Below are positions 23,366-32,470 of a stretch of 64,000 nt of DNA, in pieces; positions within the stretch are counted from its first letter, which is position 1, and every line of letters begins with the position of its first letter. Origin of the DNA: Roseovarius indicus. GTDB lineage: Bacteria > Pseudomonadota > Alphaproteobacteria > Rhodobacterales > Rhodobacteraceae. Under the pieces are notes generated by a model, which searched no databases, had not been told where the DNA came from, and saw nothing but the letters and a program-made list of their open reading frames with translations. A program made the position numbers and the translations under genes. The stretch spans positions 4,340,001 to 4,404,000 of the forward strand of contig NZ_CP031598.1 in NCBI RefSeq assembly GCF_008728195.1, read 5' to 3'.

Positions 23366-24142
23366 TCAGAACGACTGCGCCTTAGTCCGCAGCGCCACCC
23401 GGTGTTCCATGAAGGCCGACACCTGGTTGCAGAACAGCCGCGTGTGCTTCTGGCTCACCTCATCCAGCCCGTCCGCATCCCGCGCCGCGATCAGGTCGAT
23501 CATCTCGTCATGCTCGTTGTAGATCCGGTCGTAATAGCTGTCCGGCTCCTGCGAGGTGCGGTCCTCGTTCTCAAACATCAGGTAGGTCAGCCGCAGGCTG
23601 AAATTCAGCACCGTTTCGTAGCCTTCCTTGATGAACTCGTTCCCCGCCATCAGCGCGATCTGCTTGTGAAACTCGTGGTTCCGCTCGGTCATCGCCTGGA
23701 AGTCGCCCGAGGTCGCGGCGGCCTTGTAGCCCTCGTTGATCTCCCGCAGCACCACCAGCTGGTCCTCGGTATGCCGCCCCGCCGCCAGCCGCAGCACCGC
23801 CGCCTGGTACAGGTCCATCGCCTCGAAGATCCGCGGCACGTCGTTGAGGTTGATCACCTCCACGAAATGCCCCCGATTGGCCGAGAACCGCACCAGCCTG
23901 TCGGCCTGCAACCGGATCAGCGCCTCGCGAATGGGCGTGCGCGACACCCCGAACCGCTTCTCCAGCGCCGCCTCGTCCAGGTGGTCGCCGGGCTTCGCCA
24001 CCAGCGTCAGGATCTCCTTGCGCAGCGAGTCATAGACCACCTGCGTGCCCTTGCCCCGCGGCCGCCCCCGCTTGGCCCGCTTCTCGAAGGCCTCGACATC
24101 TCCGCCGCCCAGTACCCAGGCGTCTTCTTTCTTCTTTGCCAT
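23366..24142 (-). CDS. GntR-family (FCD domain) transcriptional regulator
   Basis: 258 residues. After a basic tail (KRAKRGRPRGKG), the winged helix runs ~32-100 (VVYDSLRKEILTLVAKPGDH, LEKRFGVSRTPIREALIRL), followed by an all-helical FCD ligand domain with likely metal-binding residues (E..RNHEFHKQIALMAGN, HDEMIDLI). FCD regulators sense carboxylates and repress catabolic operons. It is the last gene of the hydrolase-ligase-gntR unit. ATAC-N5-GTAT palindromes, plausible FCD-type sites, occur at each promoter of the surrounding catabolic locus. Confidence 0.9.
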   Translation of the reverse strand: MAKKKEDAWVLGGGDVEAFEKRAKRGRPRGKGTQVVYDSLRKEILTLVAKPGDHLDEAALEKRFGVSRTPIREALIRLQADRLVRFSANRGHFVEVINLNDVPRIFEAMDLYQAAVLRLAAGRHTEDQLVVLREINEGYKAAATSGDFQAMTERNHEFHKQIALMAGNEFIKEGYETVLNFSLRLTYLMFENEDRTSQEPDSYYDRIYNEHDEMIDLIAARDADGLDEVSQKHTRLFCNQVSAFMEHRVALRTKAQSF

Positions 24143-24177
24143 GACGTGCTCTCAGTCCTCCCAGCCGCCCGAGATTG

Positions 24178-25764
24178 TCAATCTGACACTTTATCGCGAA
24201 TGTCTGCAACCAATACGGGCTTGATGATTTTCTTCGTCGGCGTCATCGGCATCTCCGGAATGATCTCCAGCCGCTCGGGCCAGCGCATTTTCGCAACCCC
24301 CTGGCCGTCAAGAAAGTCGCACAGATCCTCCAGCGTCAGCGCCGTATCTGGCCTCAGCACCGCGTAAACGCAAATCCGCTCGCCCAGCACCGCATCGGGC
24401 ATCGGCACCAGCGCCGACTGCACGATATCGGCATGCCCGTCCAGGATGCTCTCGATATCCGCCGGATTGATCTTGATCCCGCCGCGGTTGATGATGTCCT
24501 TGCTCCGCCCGGTGATCATGATGTTCCCGCTCTCGTCGATCGAGGCCAGGTCGCCGGTGCGAAACCAGCCATCGTCGGTGAACGAGCTCGCATTGGCATC
24601 GGGGTTGTCCAGGTACTCGGGCAAGATCGAATACCCGCTCAACTGCAATTCCCCCTCGCCGCCCTTCGTGACGTCCTCGCCCTCCAGCGTCATGATCCGC
24701 GCGGTCAGCCCCTCGGCCAGCTGCCCCACCGTCGCATGCCGGATCTCGGGGGCATCCGTCACCACCGTCTGCGTCGCCAGCAGCGCCTCGGTCATCCCGA
24801 ACAGGCACCCGACCCGGCCATTGGGCAGCCGCGCCTCGAACTGCGCCGCCACCTCCGGCGGGCAGATCGAGCCGCCCACGATCACGTCGCGCACCGTCTC
24901 GGGCGGCGCCGCATCCATCACCCCGCTCTTCAGCGTCGCCGCCAGATGCGCCGGCGCCGAATACACCACCGTCGGCCGCATCGCCGTCAGGTACTCGCCG
25001 TAAGTGGGCGGCGTGAAAATGGGCACCGGCACCACCGTCGCCCCCGACATCAGCGCATTGCCCGCACAAAGCAGCCCGAACACATGCGTCAGCGGCGGCG
25101 CGATCATCACCCGGTCAGCCGGGCCCATATCCAGCATCTCGCCGAAACGCCGCGCGTTCTGCGCCATCAGCGTCTGCTTGCGGATCACCCCCTTCGGCGC
25201 CGCCGAGGTGCCGGAGGTAAAGCACAGCGCCACCTCCGCATCCGGCCCCGCGCCCTCGATCTCCGGCGCATCGACATTCTCCGCCACCAGCGCGCCGAAA
25301 TGATGCTGCCCGGCGATCGTCGGCTCCGTCACGCTGATCACGTGCTCCAGGCTCCCGATCTCGCCCTCGAGCGCCTCCATCACCTCCGGCCCGTCGTATT
25401 TCCCGACCTCCGCCGTCACCACCGCCCTCGCCTTGGCAAAGGCAATCAGCGGATGCAGCTCTTCCTGCCGGTAGGGCATATGCAGCGTCGTCAGCACACA
25501 GCCCGAAATCGCACAGGCCATGTAGGTCGTCACGAATTCCGGCGACGACGGCAACTGAATCGCCACCCGGTCCCCGGGCTTCAGCCCCAGCTTCCCGAAC
25601 GCCGCCGCCAGCGCATTCGCATTCCTTGCCAGCTCCGCATAGGTCAACTTACCATGGTCCGTCGTCTCGACGGCCAGCTGCTCCGGCGTCTCCGCCGCCC
25701 AGAACCGCAGGCAATCCAGGATCGTCTCCTTCCCGCGGGCCTTCGTCAGGTTGTCTTGTGCCAT
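24178..25764 (-). CDS. AMP-forming acyl-CoA synthetase
   Basis: 528 residues, complete class I adenylate-forming enzyme. ATP-binding FTSGTSAAPKGV at 182-193, LFGMTEA core (A5), GWFRTGDLASID and GRSKDIINRGG (A7/A8), and the catalytic Lys near the end in MTPTKKIIKP. It activates a carboxylic acid as acyl-AMP and then acyl-CoA. It lies 33 bp after the alpha/beta hydrolase and 35 bp before gntR. The substrate is probably the acid made by the surrounding hydroxylase/hydrolase pathway; specificity cannot be read from the sequence. Confidence 0.92.
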   Translation of the reverse strand: MAQDNLTKARGKETILDCLRFWAAETPEQLAVETTDHGKLTYAELARNANALAAAFGKLGLKPGDRVAIQLPSSPEFVTTYMACAISGCVLTTLHMPYRQEELHPLIAFAKARAVVTAEVGKYDGPEVMEALEGEIGSLEHVISVTEPTIAGQHHFGALVAENVDAPEIEGAGPDAEVALCFTSGTSAAPKGVIRKQTLMAQNARRFGEMLDMGPADRVMIAPPLTHVFGLLCAGNALMSGATVVPVPIFTPPTYGEYLTAMRPTVVYSAPAHLAATLKSGVMDAAPPETVRDVIVGGSICPPEVAAQFEARLPNGRVGCLFGMTEALLATQTVVTDAPEIRHATVGQLAEGLTARIMTLEGEDVTKGGEGELQLSGYSILPEYLDNPDANASSFTDDGWFRTGDLASIDESGNIMITGRSKDIINRGGIKINPADIESILDGHADIVQSALVPMPDAVLGERICVYAVLRPDTALTLEDLCDFLDGQGVAKMRWPERLEIIPEMPMTPTKKIIKPVLVADIRDKVSD

Positions 25765-25797
25765 TTCCAGGTACCCCTCTGTCGTTGAAGGCGCCGC

Positions 25798-26724
25798 TCA
25801 GGCGGCGTTGTTTTCCGATTTGGCCGTGGCAAACCGCACGGCATGTTCCGCACACCGGTGCGGTCTTTGCATCTGCATCAGGTGGCCCCCGCCCTCGACG
25901 GCGGCGCACTCGAACCCGAAGGTCTGCGCAAGAAACCCCGCCGACCGGATCAGCCCCGGCAGGTCATGGCCCAGCGTCGTGCCCACCACGACCTGCACCG
26001 GCACCGTCACGGTGCCGATCGCATCCCACCACTCGCGCGGCAGCCGGATATCGAATGTATTCGCTTCGAGATCCGGATCGCAGACCAGCTCGTAGGGTGC
26101 CTCCGGGTCATTCCCGGCGTAATACAGCATCCCCGCCGCCATCCGCTCGATCACCTCGTCGGGGATGCCCCCGAACGTCGGCGACCGCCGCAGCGAGGTC
26201 ACCAGCCTTTCCGGCCCCGAGAACGTCCGCCGCCGCGCCCGCGTCCGGCGCGACAGCTCCTCGTGCGAAGCCACGAACTCCTCCAGCAGCGCCTCGTCCG
26301 CCACCGGCGGCACCGGCGGCTCGTACAGGGTCAGCGACCGCCACCCCCGGGGCTCCCGCGACTGCGCCAGAAGCGTCGCCACCGAACTCAGCGAATGAAA
26401 CGCCCCATGCGTCGGCTTCTCCCCGAACCGTCCTTGAATCGAATCGTATATCTCAGGGATGTCGGCCACGAAGCGCGGCCAGGGGTTGTCCATCACCTCG
26501 CCCGGCCCGCTCTGGCCGTGGCTGCGCATATCGAAGACCACGACCTCGAAATCCGCCATCAGCTCCTGCGCGAACTGGTAGAACCCGTCGATCGCAAGGC
26601 CATTGCCATGCGACAGCACGATCCGCTCGCGCTTCGCCCCACCCCAGCGCCGAATGGCCACCCGGCCGCCGTCGCTCAGCTCGAGCACCTCTTTTTCCAC
26701 TTTGAAATCAAACCCTTCGGTCAT
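25798..26724 (-). CDS. alpha/beta-hydrolase fold protein
   Basis: 308 residues. Oxyanion region LSHGNGLAIDGF, strand-turn FDMRSHGQS, nucleophile elbow GAFHSLSSV, late acid near VVVGTTLGHD and His in EGGGHLMQMQRP. The elbow departs from GxSxG: Phe sits at -2 and Ser at +2 of the presumed nucleophile. First gene of the leftward unit divergent from the molybdenum hydroxylase. Likely an ester, lactone or amide hydrolase in the same pathway. Confidence 0.85.
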   Translation of the reverse strand: MTEGFDFKVEKEVLELSDGGRVAIRRWGGAKRERIVLSHGNGLAIDGFYQFAQELMADFEVVVFDMRSHGQSGPGEVMDNPWPRFVADIPEIYDSIQGRFGEKPTHGAFHSLSSVATLLAQSREPRGWRSLTLYEPPVPPVADEALLEEFVASHEELSRRTRARRRTFSGPERLVTSLRRSPTFGGIPDEVIERMAAGMLYYAGNDPEAPYELVCDPDLEANTFDIRLPREWWDAIGTVTVPVQVVVGTTLGHDLPGLIRSAGFLAQTFGFECAAVEGGGHLMQMQRPHRCAEHAVRFATAKSENNAA

Positions 26725-26773
26725 TCCCTGCCTTCCGGTTCAAGCCCTTGTACGAATTGCCGTTGCAAACGAG

Positions 26774-26808
26774 TTGACACGATCCAGCTTTATTATACAA
26801 TAAGTATT
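26774..26808 (+). promoter_or_regulatory. promoter of the Mo-hydroxylase operon overlapped by a GntR-type operator
   Basis: TTGACA (26774-26779), 16-bp spacer, TACAAT (26796-26801) is a near-consensus promoter. The palindrome ATAC-AATAA-GTAT (26795-26807) covers its -10, so binding would block transcription. It lies between two divergent units. Confidence 0.7.
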
Positions 26809-26837
26809 TAATAAATTTCAAGCTCGCATGACGGGGT

Positions 26838-29822
26838 ATGGAGGACGATGTGTCAGAAATGCGCGAACCGCTGGTAGGGCAGAAGATCCTGCGCACCGAA
26901 GATCAGACCTTGCTGCGCGGCAAGGCGACCTTCATGGATGATATACCCATCGCGAAAGGCACGCTACACGCGGCCTTCCTGCGCTCGCCCCACGCCCATG
27001 CCCGCATAAAGGGCATCGACGCCACCGAAGCGCTCAAGCTCAAGGGCGTGCATGCCGTCATCACCGGCGAGGATATCAAGCCCTACACCAAGCCGCTGAT
27101 CGTCGGCTTCGCCAACCCGCTCGACTATCGCGGCATCGCCATGGACAAGGTCCGCTATGTCGGCGAACCCGTCGCCATCGTCTGCGCCACCGACCGCTAC
27201 CGCGCCGAAGACGCGCTCAAGCTCATCAAGGTCGACTACGAAGTGCTCGACGCCGTGGTCGACCCGGTCCGCGCCTGCGAGGAAAGCGCGCCCGTCCTGC
27301 ACGAGGCCGCCGGCTCCAACCGCGTCTCCCACCGCGTCTTCAACCACGGCGAGGCCGACAAGGTGCTCGACGCGGCGAAGAACAAGACCCAGATCACAAT
27401 CCGCTACCCGCGCAACTCGGTCACGCCGATGGAAACCTACGGCGTCGTCGCCGAATACAAACCCGATACCGGCGGCTACGACGTGACGTCCAACTTCCAG
27501 GGCCCCTTCTCGGTCCACACCGTGATGGCCATCGCCCTCAAGATCCCCTCCGCCAAGCTGCGCCACAAAAGCCCCGCCAACTCCGGCGGCAGCTTCGGCT
27601 CGAAACTCACCCTCTTCCCCTACATCGTCGTGCTCTGCGTCGCCTCCCGCCTCGCCGGCCGCCCCCTGAAATGGATCGAGGACCGCCTCGAACACCACGC
27701 CTCCTCCTCCGTCGCGCCCAGCCGGGTGACGACGATCGAGGCCGCCTACGACGATGACGGCACCGTCAACGCCCTCCGGATGGAGCATTACGACGACCAC
27801 GGCGCCCACCTCCGCGCCCCCATGCCCGCGCCGATCTACCGGATGCACGGCCTCTCGACCAACTGCTACACCATCCCCAACGTCAAGGTGACGAACAACA
27901 TCGTCCTCACCAACAAGTGCCCCACCGGCGCCGTGCGCGGCTTCGGCGGACCACAGCTCTACTTCGCCATCGAACGGGTGATGAACAAGGTCGCCAAGGA
28001 ACTGGGGATGGACCCGCTCGCGCTGATGGAAAAGAACCTCATCCCCGCCGGCTCCTTCCCCTACCGCGCCCCCGCGGGCGCCCTGATCGACTCCGGTGAC
28101 TACCAACAGGTCGTGAAAGACTCCGTCGAACAGGGCAAGCTCGACTGGCTGCGCGAGCGCCAGAAACAGGCCCGCGCCGAGGGCAAGCTCTACGGCATCG
28201 GCTTCGCCGCCGCGGTGGAACCCAGCCAGTCGAACATGGGCTACATCTCGACCCTGAAAACCAAGGAAGAACGCGAAAAGGCCGGCCCCAAGGACGGCGC
28301 CGTCGCCTCCTGCACCATCTCGGTCGACGCTCTCGGCTCGGTCAACGTCGTGGGCGACTCCACGCCCCAAGGCCAGGGCCACCAGACCGCCCTGGCCCAG
28401 ATCGTCGCCGACGAACTGGGGCTGAAGTTCTCCGACATCACGGTGAACCTGGAAACCGACACGCAGAAAGACAACTGGTCCATCGCCGCCGGCAACTATT
28501 CCTGCCGCTTCTCGCCCGCCTCCACCTCGGCCGCGAAAACCGCCGCCGAACGGGTGCGCGTGAAGATGACCAAGGTCGCGGGCCGCTTCCTCAACGTCCC
28601 CGAGGACGATATCGAATTCGCCGACAGCATGATCCGCTCCAAGTCGAACCCCGATAACGGCCTCGAATTCCGCCGCGTGGGCGGGCTCGCCCACTGGTCG
28701 CCCTCCTCCCTCCCCGAAGGCATGGACCCCGGCATCCGCGAGGTCGCCTACTGGAACGCCCCAGAACTCACCCCCACCACCGCCAATGACGAGATCAACA
28801 CATCCCTCGCCTACGGCTTCGCCTTCGACTTCTGCGGCGTGGAAATCGACCCCGACACCGGCAACGTGAAGGTCGACCATTACGTCACCGCCCACGATTG
28901 CGGCACCATCCTCAACCCCGGCCTCGCCAAGGGCCAGATCCGCGGCTCCTTCGCCAACGCCATCGGCGCCTCCCTCTACGAGGAATTCGTCTACAAGGAA
29001 GACGGCACGTTCCTTTCCGGCACCATGGCCGACTACCTGATCCCCACCGCGGCCGAGGCCATCGATCCGGTGCTGGTCGACACCGTCGCCATCCCCTCGC
29101 CCTTCACCCGCCTCGGCGCCAAGGGCATCGCCGAGGGCAACCAGTACACCACCCCCGTCTGCCTCGCCAACGCCGTGGCCGACGCGCTCGACTATGAAGA
29201 CGTGACCATGCCGCTCACCCCCTCCAAGGTCTTCGGCTGGATCAACAGCGGCGAGGAGATGGCGCCCCCGGCCGACGTGGAAAAGACCGAGGAACGCCTC
29301 TCCGTCGACTTCTCCGGCGACGCGCTGCGCGGCGAGGGCGAAACCTTCGTCCCCGCCCCCCGCGAAAAGGTCTGGGAAACGCTGCTCAACCCGAAGGAAA
29401 TGGCCGCCCTCATCCCCGGCTGCAGGGAACTCGACAAGCACGCCGAGGATCATTTCACCGGCACGCTCAAGATGGGCGTCGGCGCCGTGCGCGGCACGTT
29501 CGAGGCCGATATCCGGCTCAGGAACATGCGCAAACCCGAAAGCGTCGAAATCTCCGGCACGCTCGACGGTTCCCTCGGCGTCTCGCGCGGCACCGGCTGG
29601 GTGGAACTCGACGAGGTCGAGGGCGGCACCAACGTCCGCTACCGCTACGAAATCCACCTCTCGGGCACCATCGCCTCCGTCGGCGGCCGCCTCCTCTCCG
29701 GCGCGGCACGCCTTCTCATCAACCAGTTCTTCCGCGCCCTTGTCGCCCGCGCGGCCCCCGACGCCGCGCCGCGCAAGGGGCTCCTCGGCAAGATCCGCTC
29801 GAAATTCGGAGGCAATTCATGA
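26838..29822 (+). CDS. molybdopterin-binding hydroxylase large subunit fused to a CoxG (SRPBCC) domain
   Basis: 994 residues (ATG 26838; GTG 26850 has a better-placed GGAGG and may be the true start). Residues ~1-800 are the xanthine-dehydrogenase/CoxL family: RTEDQTLLRGKATFMDDI, NSGGSFGSK, the molybdenum-site loop AVRGFGGPQ (365-373) and catalytic Glu766 in GAKGIAEG. The CO-dehydrogenase loop AYxCSFR is absent, so this is not a true CO dehydrogenase. Residues ~820-980 are a CoxG-like domain (ETFVPAPREKVWETL, GTLKMGVGAVRGTFEA), normally a separate membrane-recruitment protein. Coupled by ATGA to the FAD subunit. Probably hydroxylates an N-heterocycle or aldehyde. Confidence 0.92.
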   Translation: MEDDVSEMREPLVGQKILRTEDQTLLRGKATFMDDIPIAKGTLHAAFLRSPHAHARIKGIDATEALKLKGVHAVITGEDIKPYTKPLIVGFANPLDYRGIAMDKVRYVGEPVAIVCATDRYRAEDALKLIKVDYEVLDAVVDPVRACEESAPVLHEAAGSNRVSHRVFNHGEADKVLDAAKNKTQITIRYPRNSVTPMETYGVVAEYKPDTGGYDVTSNFQGPFSVHTVMAIALKIPSAKLRHKSPANSGGSFGSKLTLFPYIVVLCVASRLAGRPLKWIEDRLEHHASSSVAPSRVTTIEAAYDDDGTVNALRMEHYDDHGAHLRAPMPAPIYRMHGLSTNCYTIPNVKVTNNIVLTNKCPTGAVRGFGGPQLYFAIERVMNKVAKELGMDPLALMEKNLIPAGSFPYRAPAGALIDSGDYQQVVKDSVEQGKLDWLRERQKQARAEGKLYGIGFAAAVEPSQSNMGYISTLKTKEEREKAGPKDGAVASCTISVDALGSVNVVGDSTPQGQGHQTALAQIVADELGLKFSDITVNLETDTQKDNWSIAAGNYSCRFSPASTSAAKTAAERVRVKMTKVAGRFLNVPEDDIEFADSMIRSKSNPDNGLEFRRVGGLAHWSPSSLPEGMDPGIREVAYWNAPELTPTTANDEINTSLAYGFAFDFCGVEIDPDTGNVKVDHYVTAHDCGTILNPGLAKGQIRGSFANAIGASLYEEFVYKEDGTFLSGTMADYLIPTAAEAIDPVLVDTVAIPSPFTRLGAKGIAEGNQYTTPVCLANAVADALDYEDVTMPLTPSKVFGWINSGEEMAPPADVEKTEERLSVDFSGDALRGEGETFVPAPREKVWETLLNPKEMAALIPGCRELDKHAEDHFTGTLKMGVGAVRGTFEADIRLRNMRKPESVEISGTLDGSLGVSRGTGWVELDEVEGGTNVRYRYEIHLSGTIASVGGRLLSGAARLLINQFFRALVARAAPDAAPRKGLLGKIRSKFGGNS

Positions 29823-30637
29823 AACCGGCCCCCTTCTCCATCCACATCCCCGACACGATCGACGAAGCCGTCGCCTGCCTTGCCGAACATGGCGAGGAGG
29901 CGCGCGTCATCGCCGGGGGCCAGTCGCTGATGGCGATGCTCAACATGCGGCTGGCCGAGCCGTCTATCCTCGTCGACGTCTCCCGCCTTGCCGACCTCAA
30001 GAAGCTCGAGATCGGCCCCGACGGCCTCACCGTCGGCGCCGCCACCACCCAGGCCGAGGTCTTTCACCACCCCGACCTCGCCACCCACATGCCCCTCGTC
30101 CGAGAGGCGCTGACCCATGTGGGCCACATCCAGACCCGCAACCGCGGTACCGTCTGCGGCTCGCTCTGCCACGCCGACCCCTCGGCGGAAATGCCCCTCC
30201 TCCTCGCCACCTTGGGCGGCACGGTGACGCTGCAATCCGCCTCCGGCACCCGCACCCTCTCGGCCAGCGAGTTCCAGACCGGCCTGCTGGAAACGGCCAA
30301 GCAACAGGGCGAGCTCTGCATCTCCGCCCATTTCCCGTCGCTCCCCTCCTCCGCCAAGTGGGGCTTCCGCGAAATCGCCCGCCGCGACGGCGACTTCGCC
30401 ATCGTCGCCATGGCCTGCATCGCCGACAAGGGCACCGTGCGCCTCGGCGTCGGCGGCGTCTCCGACGCGCCCACGGTCGAGGAATGGACGGACCTCGCCA
30501 CCAGTGACATCCCCGACGCCCTCAACCGGCTCGCGTGGAAGATGGGCGGCACCGACGACATCCACGCCTCCGCCCGCTACCGCCGCGAACTCGTCCGCCG
30601 CATCGGCAAGAAACTCATCGAGGAGACCCGCGCATGA
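29819..30637 (+). CDS. FAD-binding (CoxM-type) subunit of the molybdenum hydroxylase
   Basis: 272 residues. FAD pyrophosphate loops VIAGGQSLMAMLNMRLA and THVGHIQTRNRGTVCGSLCHADPSAE (second loop at residues ~99-124), plus CO-dehydrogenase-type C-terminal domain. It passes electrons from the 2Fe-2S subunit to the acceptor. ATGA overlaps with both neighbouring subunit genes show a coupled L-M-S operon. Confidence 0.92.
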   Translation: MKPAPFSIHIPDTIDEAVACLAEHGEEARVIAGGQSLMAMLNMRLAEPSILVDVSRLADLKKLEIGPDGLTVGAATTQAEVFHHPDLATHMPLVREALTHVGHIQTRNRGTVCGSLCHADPSAEMPLLLATLGGTVTLQSASGTRTLSASEFQTGLLETAKQQGELCISAHFPSLPSSAKWGFREIARRDGDFAIVAMACIADKGTVRLGVGGVSDAPTVEEWTDLATSDIPDALNRLAWKMGGTDDIHASARYRRELVRRIGKKLIEETRA

Positions 30638-31140
30638 AGGTCCTGCAACACGGCCAGAAACACTCGGTCGAATTCACCCTGAACGGCGAAGAGGTCGAAG
30701 GCTTCGCCGAACCCCGCATGCTGCTCAGCGATTTCCTCCGCCACGAGATCGGCGCCACCGGCACCCATGTGGGCTGCGAACACGGCGTCTGCGGCGCCTG
30801 CACGGTGATGATGGACGGCAAGGCAGTGCGCTCCTGCCTGACACTCGCGCACCAGGCCGAGGGCCGCGAGATCCGCACCATCGAGGGTCTGGAAACCCCC
30901 GACCACGAATTCAACGACCTGCAACAGGCCTTCCACGAGAACTTCGCCCTGCAATGCGGCTACTGCACGCCGGGGATGCTGATGACCCTGTCGGAGCTCG
31001 CCTCCACCGGCAAACGCTACACCGAGGCCGAGGTGCGCGACGCCCTCTCCGGCAACATCTGCCGCTGCACCGGCTACAAGGAAATCGTCGACGCGGCGAT
31101 GGCGGTGCTGGGCGACAAGGGGCAGGTGGCGGCGGAGTAA
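30634..31140 (+). CDS. 2Fe-2S (CoxS-type) subunit of the molybdenum hydroxylase
   Basis: 168 residues from ATG 30634, overlapping the FAD subunit by ATGA. Plant-type cluster Cys48, 53, 56 and 68 (GCEHGVCGACTV...SC), and the second cluster in an all-helical domain (CGYCTPGM and ICRCTGY). This is the standard two-cluster small subunit. The in-frame extension upstream (from 30535) lies within the FAD gene and is not used. Confidence 0.94.
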   Translation: MKVLQHGQKHSVEFTLNGEEVEGFAEPRMLLSDFLRHEIGATGTHVGCEHGVCGACTVMMDGKAVRSCLTLAHQAEGREIRTIEGLETPDHEFNDLQQAFHENFALQCGYCTPGMLMTLSELASTGKRYTEAEVRDALSGNICRCTGYKEIVDAAMAVLGDKGQVAAE

Positions 31141-31165
31141 CCTTTACGCTTCGGCATGACGCCCT

Positions 31166-31328
31166 GCGCGGAATCCAGGCCGAAGGCCGCCGCGCATCGC
31201 CGGGCCGCCCCGACGGTCCGGCGATTTGGTGAGGCAAGCGCAACGTCGTGAGCGAGGAGGGACTTGGCTACCATAAAGCACCAAGCCACCCCCGTCGGTT
31301 CGCCGCCCCGCGGCCCGTCGATGCGCGG
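31166..31328. repeat. intergenic direct repeat, copy A (17-bp inverted arms)
   Basis: About 163 bp, closely matching copy B at 33417-33578 in the same orientation. The inner arms 31192-31208 and 31310-31326 are inverted repeats with one mismatch in 17. It fills the gap between the Mo-hydroxylase operon and minE. No gene is seen in it; short ORFs in both copies differ by frame. Confidence 0.75.
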
Positions 31329-31343
31329 CTTAACGCCAGGACG

Positions 31344-31625
31344 TCACCCCGCCTTCGACCCCACCTCCGACGGCAATTCCACGTTGATCTCCAGGCTCGA
31401 CATCTGCTCGCCGCGCTCCATGCGCACCTCCACATCCGTCTCGCCGATCGACACGTATTTCCGGATCGCCTCGACGATATCACGCTGCAGCATCGGCAGG
31501 TAATCGGCCTCACCGCCGCGCCCTCCGCCGCTGCGCTCATGCGCCAGCAGGATCTGCAGCCGGTCCTTCGCGGTCTCCGCACTTCTCGCGCGGCGCTGCT
31601 TGCGGGCAAATCCGAACAGGTTCAT
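31344..31625 (-). CDS. minE: MinE, topological specificity factor for division
   Basis: 93 residues. N-terminal MNLFGFARKQRRARSAETAK (membrane-targeting/anti-MinCD helix), then AKDRLQILLAHERSG and the dimer beta-domain (VEAIRKYVSIGETDVEVRM, SLEINVEL). Drives pole-to-pole oscillation of MinD. ATGA coupling with minD. Confidence 0.94.
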   Translation of the reverse strand: MNLFGFARKQRRARSAETAKDRLQILLAHERSGGGRGGEADYLPMLQRDIVEAIRKYVSIGETDVEVRMERGEQMSSLEINVELPSEVGSKAG

Positions 31626-32470
31626 GACGCCCGCCCGAACAGCCGGTGAAACAGCCCGGGCCGCCGTTCGCCCGCGATCCGCATCTCGACCTCCTCGCCG
31701 GTCAGCCGCCGCACCGCGTCCTCATAGGCCTTCGACGCCGCCGAGGGCTGATCCAGCACCACCGGCGTCCCGATATTCGACGCCCGCAAGATCGCCTGGC
31801 TCTCCGGGATCACCCCGAGCAAAGGCACCGCCAGGATCTCCAGCACGTCCTCGACATTCATCATCTCGCCGCTCTCGACCCGGGCCGGATCATGCCGCGT
31901 CAAAAGCACCTGCGCCTTCACCGCATCGGCCCCCTCGCTCTCGGCCCGCTTGGTCTGGCTGCTCAACAGCCCCAGTACCCGGTCACTGTCGCGCACCGAA
32001 GACACCTCGGGGTTGGTCACCACCACCGCCTCGTCGGCGAAATACATCGCCATCTGCGCGCCATGCTCGATCCCCGCCGGGCTGTCGCAGATGATGTAGT
32101 CGAACTCCTGCTTCAGCTCGTCCAGAACCGTCTCGACGCCCTCCTTGGTCAGCGCATCCTTGTCCCGCGTCTGCGAGGTGGGCAGAATCGACAGGTTCTC
32201 CAACCGCTTGTCCCGAATGAGCGCCTGCTTCAGCCGCGCATCCCCCTGGATCACGTTGATGAAATCGAACACCACGCGCCGCTCGCAGCCCATCGTCATG
32301 TCGAGGTTCCGCAGCCCCACGTCGAAATCGATCACCACCGTGCGGTGCCCCTGCTTCGCCAGCCCCGCCGAGATCGCCGCGGCCGACGTGGTCTTGCCCA
32401 CACCGCCCTTGCCCGACGTGATCACGATCACCCGGCCCAAGGCCGGTTTTTCCTTAAGATCGGCCGTCAT
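31622..32470 (-). CDS. minD: MinD, septum-site-determining ATPase
   Basis: 282 residues from ATG 32470, which has a full GGAGGTGAT ribosome site; a GTG at 32488 lies before that site. Deviant Walker A KGGVGKT at 21-27, switch residues DFDVGLRNLDM, Walker B IICDSPAGIE, and a C-terminal amphipathic membrane-targeting tail (RRPGLFHRLFGRAS). Recruits MinC and MinE to the membrane. ATGA overlaps on both sides. Confidence 0.95.
   Translation of the reverse strand: MTADLKEKPALGRVIVITSGKGGVGKTTSAAAISAGLAKQGHRTVVIDFDVGLRNLDMTMGCERRVVFDFINVIQGDARLKQALIRDKRLENLSILPTSQTRDKDALTKEGVETVLDELKQEFDYIICDSPAGIEHGAQMAMYFADEAVVVTNPEVSSVRDSDRVLGLLSSQTKRAESEGADAVKAQVLLTRHDPARVESGEMMNVEDVLEILAVPLLGVIPESQAILRASNIGTPVVLDQPSAASKAYEDAVRRLTGEEVEMRIAGERRPGLFHRLFGRAS

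Noticed and set aside
26964..29657. 897-codon minus-strand frame opposite the molybdenum hydroxylase
   Set aside because: Same antisense artefact; Gly/Asp/Val-rich sequence without motifs.
26838..29822. Aerobic CO dehydrogenase (CoxLMS)
   Set aside because: The CO-specific AYxCSFR loop is absent; the active-site loop is of the xanthine-dehydrogenase type.
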